Shown here in pieces: positions 54,862 to 64,000 of a stretch of 64,000 nt of DNA; within the stretch, counting starts at the first letter, position 1, and every line of letters starts with the position of its first letter. The translations under genes were made by a program, and so were the position numbers. Source of the DNA: Mycolicibacterium hassiacum DSM 44199 (GTDB lineage: Bacteria > Actinomycetota > Actinomycetes > Mycobacteriales > Mycobacteriaceae); the NCBI RefSeq assembly GCF_900603025.1, contig NZ_LR026975.1, positions 4,588,001 through 4,652,000 of the forward strand, in the 5' to 3' direction. The notes beneath the pieces are model-generated. The model was not told the DNA's origin. It saw nothing but the letters and a program-made list of their open reading frames with translations, and made no database searches.

Positions 54862-56069
54862 CCGCGAACGAACCGGTGCCGACCACCGAATGCCGGATCT
54901 GCCGCACCGACGTCCCGGCCGGCCGCTACTGCGGGCTGTGCGGTTGTCATCTGCAACGCCGCCGCGGTGAGGGACCGGACTGGCTGCGGGTCCGGGACTT
55001 CAGCGCCGCACCCCACGAACACCTGCTGACACCGGCGCTGACCAGCGCGCTGTTCCCCCACCTGCCGACCCGCTCGCGCAGCGCGTTCCGGCTCGGCCTG
55101 GCGCTGCTGGCGGGCACGCTGCTGGTCTGCACGCTGCTGCGGCTGCCCGCCGCGCTGGTGTCGGTGGCCGCGCTCGGCCTGCCGATGTTGTTCCTGATCT
55201 ATTTGCGCGAGTCCGACGCCTTCCGCGACTTCCCGCCGGGCACGCTGGCCCTGACCGTCGTCCTCGGGGTGGTGCTCGGCGCGGGCTGGGGGCTGGTGAC
55301 CGGGGACGTGATCGCCGACTCCTACTGGCGGGCGATGGGGCAGGGACTGGCCGGCGCGCGGCTGGTGCGTGACGGGCTGGCCATCCCGCTCGGCGGGGTG
55401 CTGCTGATGCTGACCCCCGCGGCGGCGGTGCGGCTGGTGCGGCCGACGTCACGAGAATCGTTGGACGGCTTCATGATCGGCGCGCTGGGTGCGCTCGCGT
55501 TCACCGCGGCGGCCACCCTGGCCCGGTTGGCGCCGCAGTTCGGCACCGGGGTGGTCAGCCGCCGTCCGCTGGAGAGCCTGGTGGTCGAGGCCGGGATCCG
55601 GGGCCTGGCGGTGCCGCTGCTGGCGGCGGCCACCGGCGGGCTGATCGGCGCCGCGCTGTGGTTCACCCGCCCGCCCTCCAAGCGGCACCAGCGGCCGGTC
55701 CTGGTGCGGCTGGTGCTGGTGGGGTTCGCGGCCGCGGTGGTCGCGGGTTACCTCGGGCTGGGGCTGATCGACATCGCGCATCTGCCGCAGCTGCTGGTGC
55801 TGGCCGGCTACCTGGCGGCGGCGGTGGCGGCGCTGGCGCTGTTGCGGCTGGGGCTGCACCTGGCGCTGCTGCACGAGGCCCACGACGAGATCCAGGCCGA
55901 TCAACCGCTGTTGTGCCCGCACTGTGGTCACGTGGTGCCCGATATGGCGTTCTGTCCGGCCTGCGGGGTGGCCACCCGGGCCTCGTCGCGGTCGTCACGG
56001 CGACTCCGGCGCGCACACCGGCCGCGACCCGAGCAACCCGAGCCGCGACCGGACCCGGGACCGTCATGA
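54858..56069 (+). CDS. Multi-helix membrane protein with zinc ribbons at both ends
   Basis: A 403-residue protein. The N-terminus has a zinc ribbon (CRIC, then CGLCGC, residues 12-30). The middle holds about eight hydrophobic helices (75-350). The C-terminus has a second ribbon (CPHCGHVVPDMAFCPACG, about 357-374) and a basic, Pro-rich tail. Both ribbons should be on the cytoplasmic side. No protease motif of the PrsW type is evident. The gene is coupled to the sedolisin (ATGA) and to the next gene (ATGA), which implies a shared task, perhaps sensing or secretion of the protease. Confidence 0.75.
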   Translation: MTANEPVPTTECRICRTDVPAGRYCGLCGCHLQRRRGEGPDWLRVRDFSAAPHEHLLTPALTSALFPHLPTRSRSAFRLGLALLAGTLLVCTLLRLPAALVSVAALGLPMLFLIYLRESDAFRDFPPGTLALTVVLGVVLGAGWGLVTGDVIADSYWRAMGQGLAGARLVRDGLAIPLGGVLLMLTPAAAVRLVRPTSRESLDGFMIGALGALAFTAAATLARLAPQFGTGVVSRRPLESLVVEAGIRGLAVPLLAAATGGLIGAALWFTRPPSKRHQRPVLVRLVLVGFAAAVVAGYLGLGLIDIAHLPQLLVLAGYLAAAVAALALLRLGLHLALLHEAHDEIQADQPLLCPHCGHVVPDMAFCPACGVATRASSRSSRRLRRAHRPRPEQPEPRPDPGPS

Positions 56070-56794
56070 CCGAGAACGTGGATCTGTTCCCGGGTTTCGT
56101 GGTGCCCGCGGCCGGCTACCGCGCCGCCCCGCCCCGGCACACCTCCCGGGCGGCACCGGCGGTGATCTGGATCCTCGGCATCGCGGTGATCGCCGCCGCG
56201 CTGGTGACGGTGTCGGCCCGCATCAGTACCGCGCCCGCGCGGTACGTCTGCCCGCCGGACTGCGGCAGCCCGCCGACCGGGACCCCGGTGACCACCAATC
56301 CGCGCCACACCTCGGCCGACGGCGCGTTCTCGGTCGCCTACCCGGTCCCCGGGTCGGCGTATCAGGTGCAGCGCGAACCGAACGGGGTGACCGCGCAGTT
56401 CGTTGCCGGCGACGGCGGCACCCTGCGGCTGTTCGGGGTGCCGGCCCACGGCCGGTCCGCCGAGCAGATCGCCAAACAGGTGGTGCGGGAGGCGTTTCCG
56501 GACACCCGCACCGCCTATGTGATCCCCAACGCGATGGTGGGGTATCAGCCCGGCTACGGGGAGGTCGCGGACTGCTGGCCGCAGGGCGCCAACAGCAGCT
56601 ATCTGCGGATGCGGATCCTGGTCATGGTGGCGATCAAACACGACCTGGCGCTGGTCGCCGCCGCGGTGGGACCTTACCGGCAGTTCGGCCCGGACTTCGG
56701 CATCGGCAAGCCGTCCGGCGCCAATACCCAGATCGCGCTGGACATGGGCAAGTACGTCAACAGCTTTCGGTGGCGCGACGACCCGCCCCGGTAG
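56066..56794 (+). CDS. Single-pass membrane protein with extracytoplasmic domain
   Basis: A 242-residue protein: about 30 cytoplasmic residues, one membrane helix (AVIWILGIAVIAAALVTVSA), then a ~190-residue outer domain with YVCPPDCGSPPTG near the membrane and a mixed alpha/beta body (DGAFSVAYPVPGSAYQV, GGTLRLFGVPAHGRSAEQIAKQVV). Function is not recognised. It is the third gene of the sedolisin operon. It converges with the EF-G2 gene with 1 bp between the stops. Confidence 0.72.
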   Translation: MTENVDLFPGFVVPAAGYRAAPPRHTSRAAPAVIWILGIAVIAAALVTVSARISTAPARYVCPPDCGSPPTGTPVTTNPRHTSADGAFSVAYPVPGSAYQVQREPNGVTAQFVAGDGGTLRLFGVPAHGRSAEQIAKQVVREAFPDTRTAYVIPNAMVGYQPGYGEVADCWPQGANSSYLRMRILVMVAIKHDLALVAAAVGPYRQFGPDFGIGKPSGANTQIALDMGKYVNSFRWRDDPPR

Positions 56795-56795
56795 G

Positions 56796-58913
56796 TCACG
56801 CCGGGGCGAGCACCTTGCTGGCGGCGTGTTCGGGCATCGGCTCGTAGCGGACGAACGACCGGGTGAACGATCCCGCACCGTGCGCGATCGAGCGCAGATC
56901 GATGGCGTAGCGGGTCAGCTCGAGCTCGGGCACCTCGGCCTTGATCACCGTGCGTTCCTCGTCGACCTTGTCGCTGCCCAGCACCCGGCCGCGGCGGGCG
57001 GACAGATCGCTCATCACCGTGCCGACCAGTTCGTCGGGCACCACGATCGACACCTCGTCGACCGGCTCCAGCAGGGTGATCCTGGTGGCGGCGGCGGCCT
57101 CCTTGAGCGCCAGCGCCCCGGCCATCTGGAACGCGTGATCGGACGAGTCCACGCTGTGTGCCTTGCCGTCGAACAGCGTCACCCGGATGTCGACGACCGG
57201 ATAGCCCGCACCGACCCCCTTCTCCATCTGCGCGCGCACCCCCTTCTCCACGCTGGGGATGAACTGTCGCGGCACCGCACCGCCGACCACCCGGTCGACG
57301 AACTCGAACCCGGAGCCCTCCGGCAGCGGTTCCACCTCGATGTCGCACACCGCGTACTGGCCGTGGCCGCCGGACTGCTTGACGTAGCGTCCGTGTCCTT
57401 TCGCCTTGCCGCCGAACGTCTCTCGCAGCGGCACCCGCACCTCGACGGGGTCCACCGTCACCCCGTAGCGGCGGGCGAGCGTGTCGAGCACCACCGAGGC
57501 GTGCGCCTCGCCCATACACCACAGCACCACCTGGTGGGTCTCGCGGTTGTGCTCGATGCGCAGGGTGGGGTCCTCGGCGGCCAGTCGTTGCAGCCCGACC
57601 GACAGCTTGTCCTCGTCGGTCTTGGCCCGCGGTTGCACGGCGACCGGCAGCAGCGGATCGGACTTGTCCGACAGGGTGTCGCCGGTCTCGGCGCGGCTGA
57701 GCCGGCCGATGGCGCAGATGTCCCCGGCGATGACCGCGGGGGCCGGCCGCTGCTGCTTGCCGAGCGGGAACGACAGGCTGCCGATGCGTTCGTCCTCGTC
57801 GTGATCCTCGTGCCCGGTGTCGGACAGCCCGAAGAACGCGCTGAAGTGCCCGGACACATGCACGGTCATGTCCGGGGTGATGGTGCCGGAGAACACCCGG
57901 GCCAGGCTGAGCCGCCCGACATACGGATCCGAGGTGGTCTTGACGATCTCGGCCAGCAGCGGGCCGGCCGGATCGCAGGGCAGCGGGGTGCGGGCCCGGC
58001 CGTCGGGGGTGTACACCTCCGGCAGCGGGTGCTCGTTCGGCGGCGGAAAGCCCGACGTGATGACCTCGAGCAGCTCCCCGGTGCCGACCCCGGTGGTGCT
58101 GCAGGCGGGGATCACCGGGAAGAACGACGCCCGCGCGACGGCCTGCTGTAGATCGGCGATCAGCACCGCCTCGTCGATCTGTTCACCGCCGAGGTAGCGG
58201 TCCATCAGCGTCTCGTCCTCGGACTCCTCGATGATCCCCTCGATCAGCCCGCCGCGCAGTTGCTCGACGGTGGCGGCGTAGGAGGCATCGGGGGCGTGCG
58301 CGGCGACCCGCCGCCCGTCGGCGTACTCGTAGTGGGTCAGCGTCAGCAGACCGATCAGGCCGGTGCACGGGCTGTCGGCCGGGAAGTACAGCGGCAGCAC
58401 CTTGTCGCCGAACGCCTGCTGGGCCGCCGCCAGGGCGTTCTCGTAGTTGGCCCGGGCGTGGTCGAGTTTGGTGATGCAGACCGCCCGCGGCATGCCGACC
58501 TGGCTGCACTCCCGCCACAGCGTCCGGGTCGCCGCGTCGATCTGCTCGTTGGCGCCGATGACGAACAGGGCGCAGTCGGCGGCCCGCAGCCCGGCGCGCA
58601 ACTCGCCGACGAAATCGGCGTAGCCGGGGGTGTCGATGAGGTTGACCTTGACCCCGTTGTAGGTCAGCGAGGCCAACGCCAGCCCGATCGAGCGCTGCTG
58701 GGCGATCTCGGCCTCGTCGAAGTCGCAGACCGTGGTGCCGTCGGCCACCGATCCGGGCCGGTTGAGCACGCCCGCGGCGACCAGCAGCGCCTCGACGAGG
58801 GTTGTCTTGCCGCCACCCGACGGGCCCACCAGTGCCACGTTGCGGATGGCGGCCGGACTGTCCGCGACGGGGACCGCTCCGGCGCCCTGGGGATGTGTGT
58901 TCTTGTCGGACAT
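56796..58913 (-). CDS. fusA2: Elongation factor G-like protein EF-G2
   Basis: A 705-residue translational GTPase of the mycobacterial EF-G2 type. G1 is GPSGGGKTT, G3 DTPGYADF, G4 is TKLD (rather than NKxD). Domains II to V follow, including the domain IV segment GHGRYVKQSGGHGQYAV and GGAVPRQFIPSVEKGVRAQM. EF-G2 differs from the essential EF-G and has no agreed role; in M. smegmatis it was reported dispensable and lacking ribosome-dependent GTPase activity. GGGGAGG upstream fixes ATG 58913. The longer frame is not conserved. Confidence 0.9.
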   Translation of the reverse strand: MSDKNTHPQGAGAVPVADSPAAIRNVALVGPSGGGKTTLVEALLVAAGVLNRPGSVADGTTVCDFDEAEIAQQRSIGLALASLTYNGVKVNLIDTPGYADFVGELRAGLRAADCALFVIGANEQIDAATRTLWRECSQVGMPRAVCITKLDHARANYENALAAAQQAFGDKVLPLYFPADSPCTGLIGLLTLTHYEYADGRRVAAHAPDASYAATVEQLRGGLIEGIIEESEDETLMDRYLGGEQIDEAVLIADLQQAVARASFFPVIPACSTTGVGTGELLEVITSGFPPPNEHPLPEVYTPDGRARTPLPCDPAGPLLAEIVKTTSDPYVGRLSLARVFSGTITPDMTVHVSGHFSAFFGLSDTGHEDHDEDERIGSLSFPLGKQQRPAPAVIAGDICAIGRLSRAETGDTLSDKSDPLLPVAVQPRAKTDEDKLSVGLQRLAAEDPTLRIEHNRETHQVVLWCMGEAHASVVLDTLARRYGVTVDPVEVRVPLRETFGGKAKGHGRYVKQSGGHGQYAVCDIEVEPLPEGSGFEFVDRVVGGAVPRQFIPSVEKGVRAQMEKGVGAGYPVVDIRVTLFDGKAHSVDSSDHAFQMAGALALKEAAAATRITLLEPVDEVSIVVPDELVGTVMSDLSARRGRVLGSDKVDEERTVIKAEVPELELTRYAIDLRSIAHGAGSFTRSFVRYEPMPEHAASKVLAPA

Positions 58914-59094
58914 GACCTGGCCTCCCCATGGCGGCTGTCGCTCGGTGTGTTCTACACCACAATTCTCCGCGCGTGCGGCGAGCACAAGGGGTCGGTGGAA
59001 TTCCCGGCGGGGTTCGGCGCTCGTTTGCGCGAGGGTGCAACTTCGTCCGCCGGACCGGCGTGTCGCGGACGACACCGCACGTTCGCGCGGCGGG

Positions 59095-59523
59095 TCAGGC
59101 GTGCCAGTACGCCCAGTGGTCGACGGTCACGGCGACCACCGGCCCGTCCAGCGCGATGCGGTCGTACTGCCGGTACTTGCCGCGCAGCAACGCGTAACCG
59201 GTCGCCATCTCCTCACCGCCCGGGTGGATGCGGGCGGTGCCGTCGGCACGAATCCACCACAGCTGCGACCAGTCGTCGTCGTAGTGGTCGACCAGCAGAC
59301 TGACCCGCGGATTGACCTCGATGTTGGCCAGTCGCCGCAGTCGTTGGGTGGTCTTGCGTTTGGCGTCGACGGCGGTGTAGACCGTGGTGACCTCGCCGCG
59401 GGTGTGCGCGGCGAACACCACCGGTACCAGGTGCGGACGGCCGTCGCGGTCGGCGGTCGCCAGTGTGGCGACCCGGGCAGTGGCGAACCGCTCCGCGACG
59501 GCGCGGCGGTCCGAGTCGGCCAT
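59095..59523 (-). CDS. PPOX-class F420-dependent oxidoreductase
   Basis: A 142-residue split-barrel protein: [28 protein letters not shown] at the start, [42 protein letters not shown] in the middle. It matches the pyridoxamine-oxidase-like, F420-binding group of actinobacteria. Cofactor and reaction are inferred from the family. ATG 59523 is chosen over a TTG two codons upstream. Confidence 0.82.
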   Translation of the reverse strand: MADSDRRAVAERFATARVATLATADRDGRPHLVPVVFAAHTRGEVTTVYTAVDAKRKTTQRLRRLANIEVNPRVSLLVDHYDDDWSQLWWIRADGTARIHPGGEEMATGYALLRGKYRQYDRIALDGPVVAVTVDHWAYWHA

Positions 59524-59545
59524 GCCCAAGGGTATCCGCCGCGGC

Positions 59546-60301
59546 TCAGCGGGGTGAGTCGGCGCGCGGCATCGGACGGTTGGGCGCGACGCTGATCGGG
59601 GAGCGGGTGACCGGGGTGCGGGTCACGCCGATCTCCGGGCGACCGGTCCGCGACGGGGCGGACCGCTGCCGTTGCGGCGGCGGGGCCGGCGCCGGATTGA
59701 GCGATTCGGCCTCCACGGCCGGCGGGGGCGGGGCCGTTGGCGGTGGGGCCGGCCGCGACGGGGACAGCTGCGGGCGAGGCGGTGCGCTCGGCGCGGTCGG
59801 TGTCGGTGGCGGGGCCGGCCGTGAGCCGGTGTCGACGCCGAGATGGAACAGCAACAGCACGCCGGACACCACCAGTGCCATCGAGGCGAGCACCAGCGCG
59901 GTGAGCGCGGTGGCCGCCAGCGGCCGGCGATACCACGGCGGTGGCGCGGGCTGGAACGTCCAGGTGTGCGGCTTGAAGGCGTCGAACCCGGCGAAGAACT
60001 CGTCGATCTCGCTGATCCCGTCCCCGGACGCCGGGTCGGTCTCGGTGTCCCACTCGGTGTCGAACCCGCGGTCCGCGGGCTCGGCGCTCAGCCGTGCGGG
60101 ATAGGAGTCTTCGGGATCGGCGCCCCTGAGCCCCCAGTCCCCGTTCCCGGTGCCCCCGAATCCGGTGCCCCCGTACACAGCGGTCCCGGCCGCCGGGCCC
60201 CGAAACTCGGCCTCCGGGTATCCGGCCTGGCCCCTCGGCAGGTCATCACGGTCCGACGTGACGGTTTCCGTCGGCTCCCCCTGGGCCCCACGTTCCCGCA
60301 C
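59546..60301 (-). CDS. Pro-rich single-pass membrane protein
   Basis: About 251 residues. An acidic, Gly-rich cytoplasmic part (with [21 protein letters not shown] before the helix) leads to one membrane helix ([28 protein letters not shown]). An extracytoplasmic tail is dominated by Pro, Ala, Ser and Arg. Such tails suit cell-wall-spanning proteins. The start is unclear: GTG 60301 is chosen, while ATG 60358 lies 9 bp after the pyrE stop. Neither has a good ribosome site. No enzymatic domain. Confidence 0.6.
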   Translation of the reverse strand: MRERGAQGEPTETVTSDRDDLPRGQAGYPEAEFRGPAAGTAVYGGTGFGGTGNGDWGLRGADPEDSYPARLSAEPADRGFDTEWDTETDPASGDGISEIDEFFAGFDAFKPHTWTFQPAPPPWYRRPLAATALTALVLASMALVVSGVLLLFHLGVDTGSRPAPPPTPTAPSAPPRPQLSPSRPAPPPTAPPPPAVEAESLNPAPAPPPQRQRSAPSRTGRPEIGVTRTPVTRSPISVAPNRPMPRADSPR

Positions 60302-60367
60302 TTCTCGATGTTGAGTCCGACCAGCAACTCGCACAGCGAGTTGGCAGGTTGGCCGCATCCAGGTTGC

Positions 60368-60937
60368 TCAGACGTCCTTGACCGGTTCAATGCCCAGGTC
60401 ACGGTAGGTGACCAGGGCGACATAGGGCACGTTGCGGGCAGCAAACCGCCGGGCCGCCGAATCGCCGCGGTCGACCATCGGGATCACCCCGGTGACCACC
60501 GCGCCCGCGGCGACGACCCGCTCGTAGGCCTGCTCGGTCGATCCGCCGGTGCTGATCACGTCGTCCACCAGCAGCACCCGGGTGCCCGGCTGCAGCCGGG
60601 TGCCCTCGATCCACTGCTCCCGGCCGCGCTTCTTCTGTTCCTTGCGTACCGAGAACCAGGCTTTGCCGGTCACCATCGCGATGCCGTGCGCCAGCGGATC
60701 CGCGCCCATGGTCAGGCCGCCGACCGCGTCGAACTCGATACCGTGCCGGGCCGCCAGGTCCACGACCGCGCGGCTGACCAGCTCGAGCCGCTCGCCGGTG
60801 TCGATCGCGTACTTGCCGTCGATGTAGTCGTGGCTGAGCTGGCCGCTGGCGAGCTTGAACGGTTCGGCGCGGCGCTCGTGGCCGCGGGTTCGGATCAGCT
60901 CGAACGCCGCCTGCCAGCTGTCGGGGCGGTCGGACAT
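60368..60937 (-). CDS. pyrE: Orotate phosphoribosyltransferase
   Basis: A 189-residue type I PRTase that makes OMP from orotate and PRPP. The PRPP-binding motif VLLVDDVISTGGST is present, as is the loop SVRKEQKKRGREQWIEG, and DAVGGLTMGADPLAHGIAMVTG. ATG 60937 begins MSDRPDSW, in line with the family; the frame extends six codons further without support. It follows the HugZ-like gene by 14 bp on the same strand. Confidence 0.93.
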   Translation of the reverse strand: MSDRPDSWQAAFELIRTRGHERRAEPFKLASGQLSHDYIDGKYAIDTGERLELVSRAVVDLAARHGIEFDAVGGLTMGADPLAHGIAMVTGKAWFSVRKEQKKRGREQWIEGTRLQPGTRVLLVDDVISTGGSTEQAYERVVAAGAVVTGVIPMVDRGDSAARRFAARNVPYVALVTYRDLGIEPVKDV

Positions 60938-60951
60938 GATGCGATGGTATT

Positions 60952-61764
60952 TCACCCGCCGGCGGCGCGTTCCCGGGCGGTGCGGACCAGCTCGACGGTC
61001 GCCGAACGCAATTCATCGACCGCGTCGAGCCGGCGGGCGTAACCGACCCGGGTGTAGGCCACCCCGCGGTCGGTGGTGACCCGCAACTCCAGCCCGTAGC
61101 GGTCCGCCCCGGTGCACACCGCGGCGGTGGCGTCCGGATAGCCGCCCAGCACCCGCACCAGCAGGGCCAGCGCATCGGCGTGGTCGGCGTTGAGGTGCTC
61201 GATCGCGCCGGCCGCGTGCGGCTGCACCGGGTCCGGCTCGGCGGCCAGGTACTGCTCGCCGGTGGCCGAGTCCATCCGCCCGTACCCGCCGACCCAGCGC
61301 ACCCGCCGGACCCGCAGCACCCACACCGTGAAGTCGCTGTAGTCGATGTAGTACCTGGCCGCGGGCACCCCGGCCAGATGCGCGGCGCGCGCGGCGGCCG
61401 CCTCGTCGCCGGTCGGGCGTTCCACCACCCCGGCCAGCGTCACCCGGCCGCCGGCCAACGGGTCGGGGTCGGTGCTCGCGGCGACCACCGCCAGGCTGGC
61501 CCGCGGATCGGCGGCGAGGTTGCGGCCGTGCTCGGCCAGGTTCGACACGCACAGCACCGGTTGGCCGTCGAGCAGCCCGTAAGTCACCAGCGACGCCCAC
61601 GGATCACCGTCGGCGGTCAGGCTCGCCAGTGTGCCGGAATTCGTCGATGCGACGATTGTCCGAGCCTCCTCCGCGGCCGACGGCCGAGCGGGGTTTGCCG
61701 GCTCGGCCAGCCGAGGTGGCATCGTCGGTGCGTCGCCCGGGTCGCCGTGATCGCGAATTGCCAT
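60952..61764 (-). CDS. HugZ-like pyridoxamine-oxidase-fold protein with DUF2470 domain
   Basis: A 270-residue protein. Residues about 30-165 form a split barrel (SGTLASLTADGDPWASLVTYGLLDGQPVLCVSNLAEHGRNL). The C-terminal ~85 residues are a DUF2470 domain (HAAGAIEHLNADHADALALLVRVLGG). This arrangement occurs in HugZ-type haem-utilisation proteins and plant GluTR-binding protein. A haem-related role is possible; the key C-terminal haem-ligand His of HugZ is not certain. It precedes pyrE. Confidence 0.82.
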   Translation of the reverse strand: MAIRDHGDPGDAPTMPPRLAEPANPARPSAAEEARTIVASTNSGTLASLTADGDPWASLVTYGLLDGQPVLCVSNLAEHGRNLAADPRASLAVVAASTDPDPLAGGRVTLAGVVERPTGDEAAAARAAHLAGVPAARYYIDYSDFTVWVLRVRRVRWVGGYGRMDSATGEQYLAAEPDPVQPHAAGAIEHLNADHADALALLVRVLGGYPDATAAVCTGADRYGLELRVTTDRGVAYTRVGYARRLDAVDELRSATVELVRTARERAAGG

Positions 61765-61789
61765 GGGCGGGCACCCAACCGGCCGGCGG

Positions 61790-62257
61790 TCAGCCGCCGA
61801 GCGCGGCGATGAGGTCCTTGATCTTGGCGATGTCTTCCTCGGACGCGGGCTCCTCGAGCTCCACGGCCTCGATGACCTCTTTGCTCAACCCGACGCCGTT
61901 GGCGGCTTCCTCGGTGGTCAGCTTCGCCTTGGTGCGGGCGACGTGCAGTCGCTGGCCGAGCGTGGCGCCGGGGCCCTCCGCGGCGTTCTCCATCAGCTCC
62001 TCGTACGTGCGGCGAATCCCGCTGAGCGCGACGATCACCGACGGAGTGGTGCGCGGCCGGGTCGCCGCCTCGGACAGCGAGGCCAGCAGTTTCCGCAGGC
62101 CGGCAAGGATCGGCCCGACCTGGTTCGGGTACTCGGGGTCGTGCAGTGCGGGAAGCGCGTCGATGGCGATCCCGTACATGTGCATGGCCGCGTCGGCCAT
62201 GCCGACGATCACTTGCGCTTCGCCGTCGTTCAAATACGCCGAATCAACCACTGCCAC
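61790..62257 (-). CDS. HTH-domain regulator-like protein, paralogue of 32428-32997
   Basis: A 155-residue protein that aligns with the one at 32428-32997: shared A-AMHMY-IAIDALP (residues ~23-36), ILAGLRKL-ASLSEAATRPR-TPSVI, GATLGQRLHVARTKAKLTTEEAANGVGL and a closing IAALGG. The XRE-like helix-turn-helix is at about residues 95-150. It lacks the acidic tail of its paralogue. The GTG at 62257 has a weak GAG upstream. It is divergent from treS and separated by ~120 bp, so it may control trehalose synthesis; this is inference from position. Confidence 0.72.
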   Translation of the reverse strand: MAVVDSAYLNDGEAQVIVGMADAAMHMYGIAIDALPALHDPEYPNQVGPILAGLRKLLASLSEAATRPRTTPSVIVALSGIRRTYEELMENAAEGPGATLGQRLHVARTKAKLTTEEAANGVGLSKEVIEAVELEEPASEEDIAKIKDLIAALGG

Positions 62258-62380
62258 TCGCTTCTGTTAGCCGGTCGAACGCCGAAACGTTAACCCGTCT
62301 CGGCAGTGGATTCAACTGGGTCGTCAATCTCGTGCGGCGCCGGTTCGAGGACCGCCCGGGTGGGTAGCACTGAAGACGGA

Positions 62381-64000
<1,620 letters not shown>

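Noticed and set aside
56796..58913. TKLD instead of NKxD in EF-G2 as a sign of degeneration
   Set aside because: The rest of the GTPase is intact, so I do not count the variation as damage.

Overview
The window is about 64 kb of very GC-rich actinobacterial chromosome. The gene content points to a rapidly growing mycobacterium (Mycolicibacterium-like). Markers include a rifamycin ADP-ribosyltransferase (Arr), a WS/DGAT wax-ester/triacylglycerol synthase, a 136-residue MHB-type hemophore, an Rv1733c-like two-helix membrane protein, an MmpS-like lipoprotein, the mycobacterial-type methylenetetrahydrofolate reductase, a deazaflavin (F420)-dependent nitroreductase-family protein, an F420-type PPOX oxidoreductase, EF-G2, and trehalose synthase at the right edge. 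Species cannot be fixed from the sequence alone. No rRNA, tRNA, CRISPR array or prophage was seen.

Layout. 1-3.6 kb: an alkanesulfonate/nitrate-type ABC importer (ATPase, binding protein, permease, all joined by ATGA overlaps), followed by an NTF2-like protein and the start of an MpaB-type oxygenase. 3.7-8 kb: an Old Yellow Enzyme, a Crp/Fnr regulator, a frameshifted phosphotransferase, a small membrane protein and an MmpS-like lipoprotein. 8-16.7 kb: an acyl-CoA catabolic block on the minus strand (amidase, acyl-CoA dehydrogenase, second acyl-CoA dehydrogenase, double-domain CoA-transferase, LysR regulator). It is split by a complete 1,461-bp ISL3-family insertion sequence with inverted ends and a perfect 8-bp target duplication. 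16.8-21.4 kb: Rv1733c-like protein, two-hotdog thioesterase, WS/DGAT, VOC protein, methyltransferase. 22-26.2 kb: a four-gene overlapping operon of orphan haem-copper-oxidase subunit III- and IV-like proteins plus two paralogous multi-helix membrane proteins, divergent from an HtrA protease. 26.2-32.4 kb: nitroreductase, arr, MarR-MFS efflux pair with an operator-like palindrome, threonine aldolase, metallophosphoesterase, VOC protein. 32.4-42 kb: HTH regulator divergent from a coiled-coil membrane protein, cysteine-rich secreted peptide, SelO, MTHFR, the large helicase HrpA and a glutaminyl cyclase lipoprotein. 42-49.3 kb: DDN-type protein, serine hydrolase plus nitrobindin-like pair, secreted proteins, a frameshifted rhomboid, an MHS-type MFS transporter with two perfect dyads in its leader, and a small membrane gene split by an in-frame amber codon. 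49.5-64 kb: DMT transporter, galT-galK, a Thr-rich lipoprotein, a sedolisin protease operon with two membrane proteins, EF-G2, PPOX proteins, pyrE, a paralogue of the HTH regulator, and treS (open at the right edge).

Working together. The clearest functional units are the ABC importer, the acyl-CoA block (two dehydrogenases and a CoA-transferase, probably under the LysR regulator and/or a 19-bp dyad upstream), the MarR-controlled efflux pump, galTK, the sedolisin-Zn-ribbon membrane protein-membrane protein operon, and the oxidase-subunit-like operon. The last two have no obvious described function and are the best candidates for new biology.

Three genes are broken by single-base lesions (two one-base deletions in G-rich runs, one TAG). 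These may be real decay or sequence errors. Start codons were moved from the longest reading frames wherever a ribosome-binding site, an overlap or family length decided it. Two starts are unusual: a TTG, and an apparent ATC.
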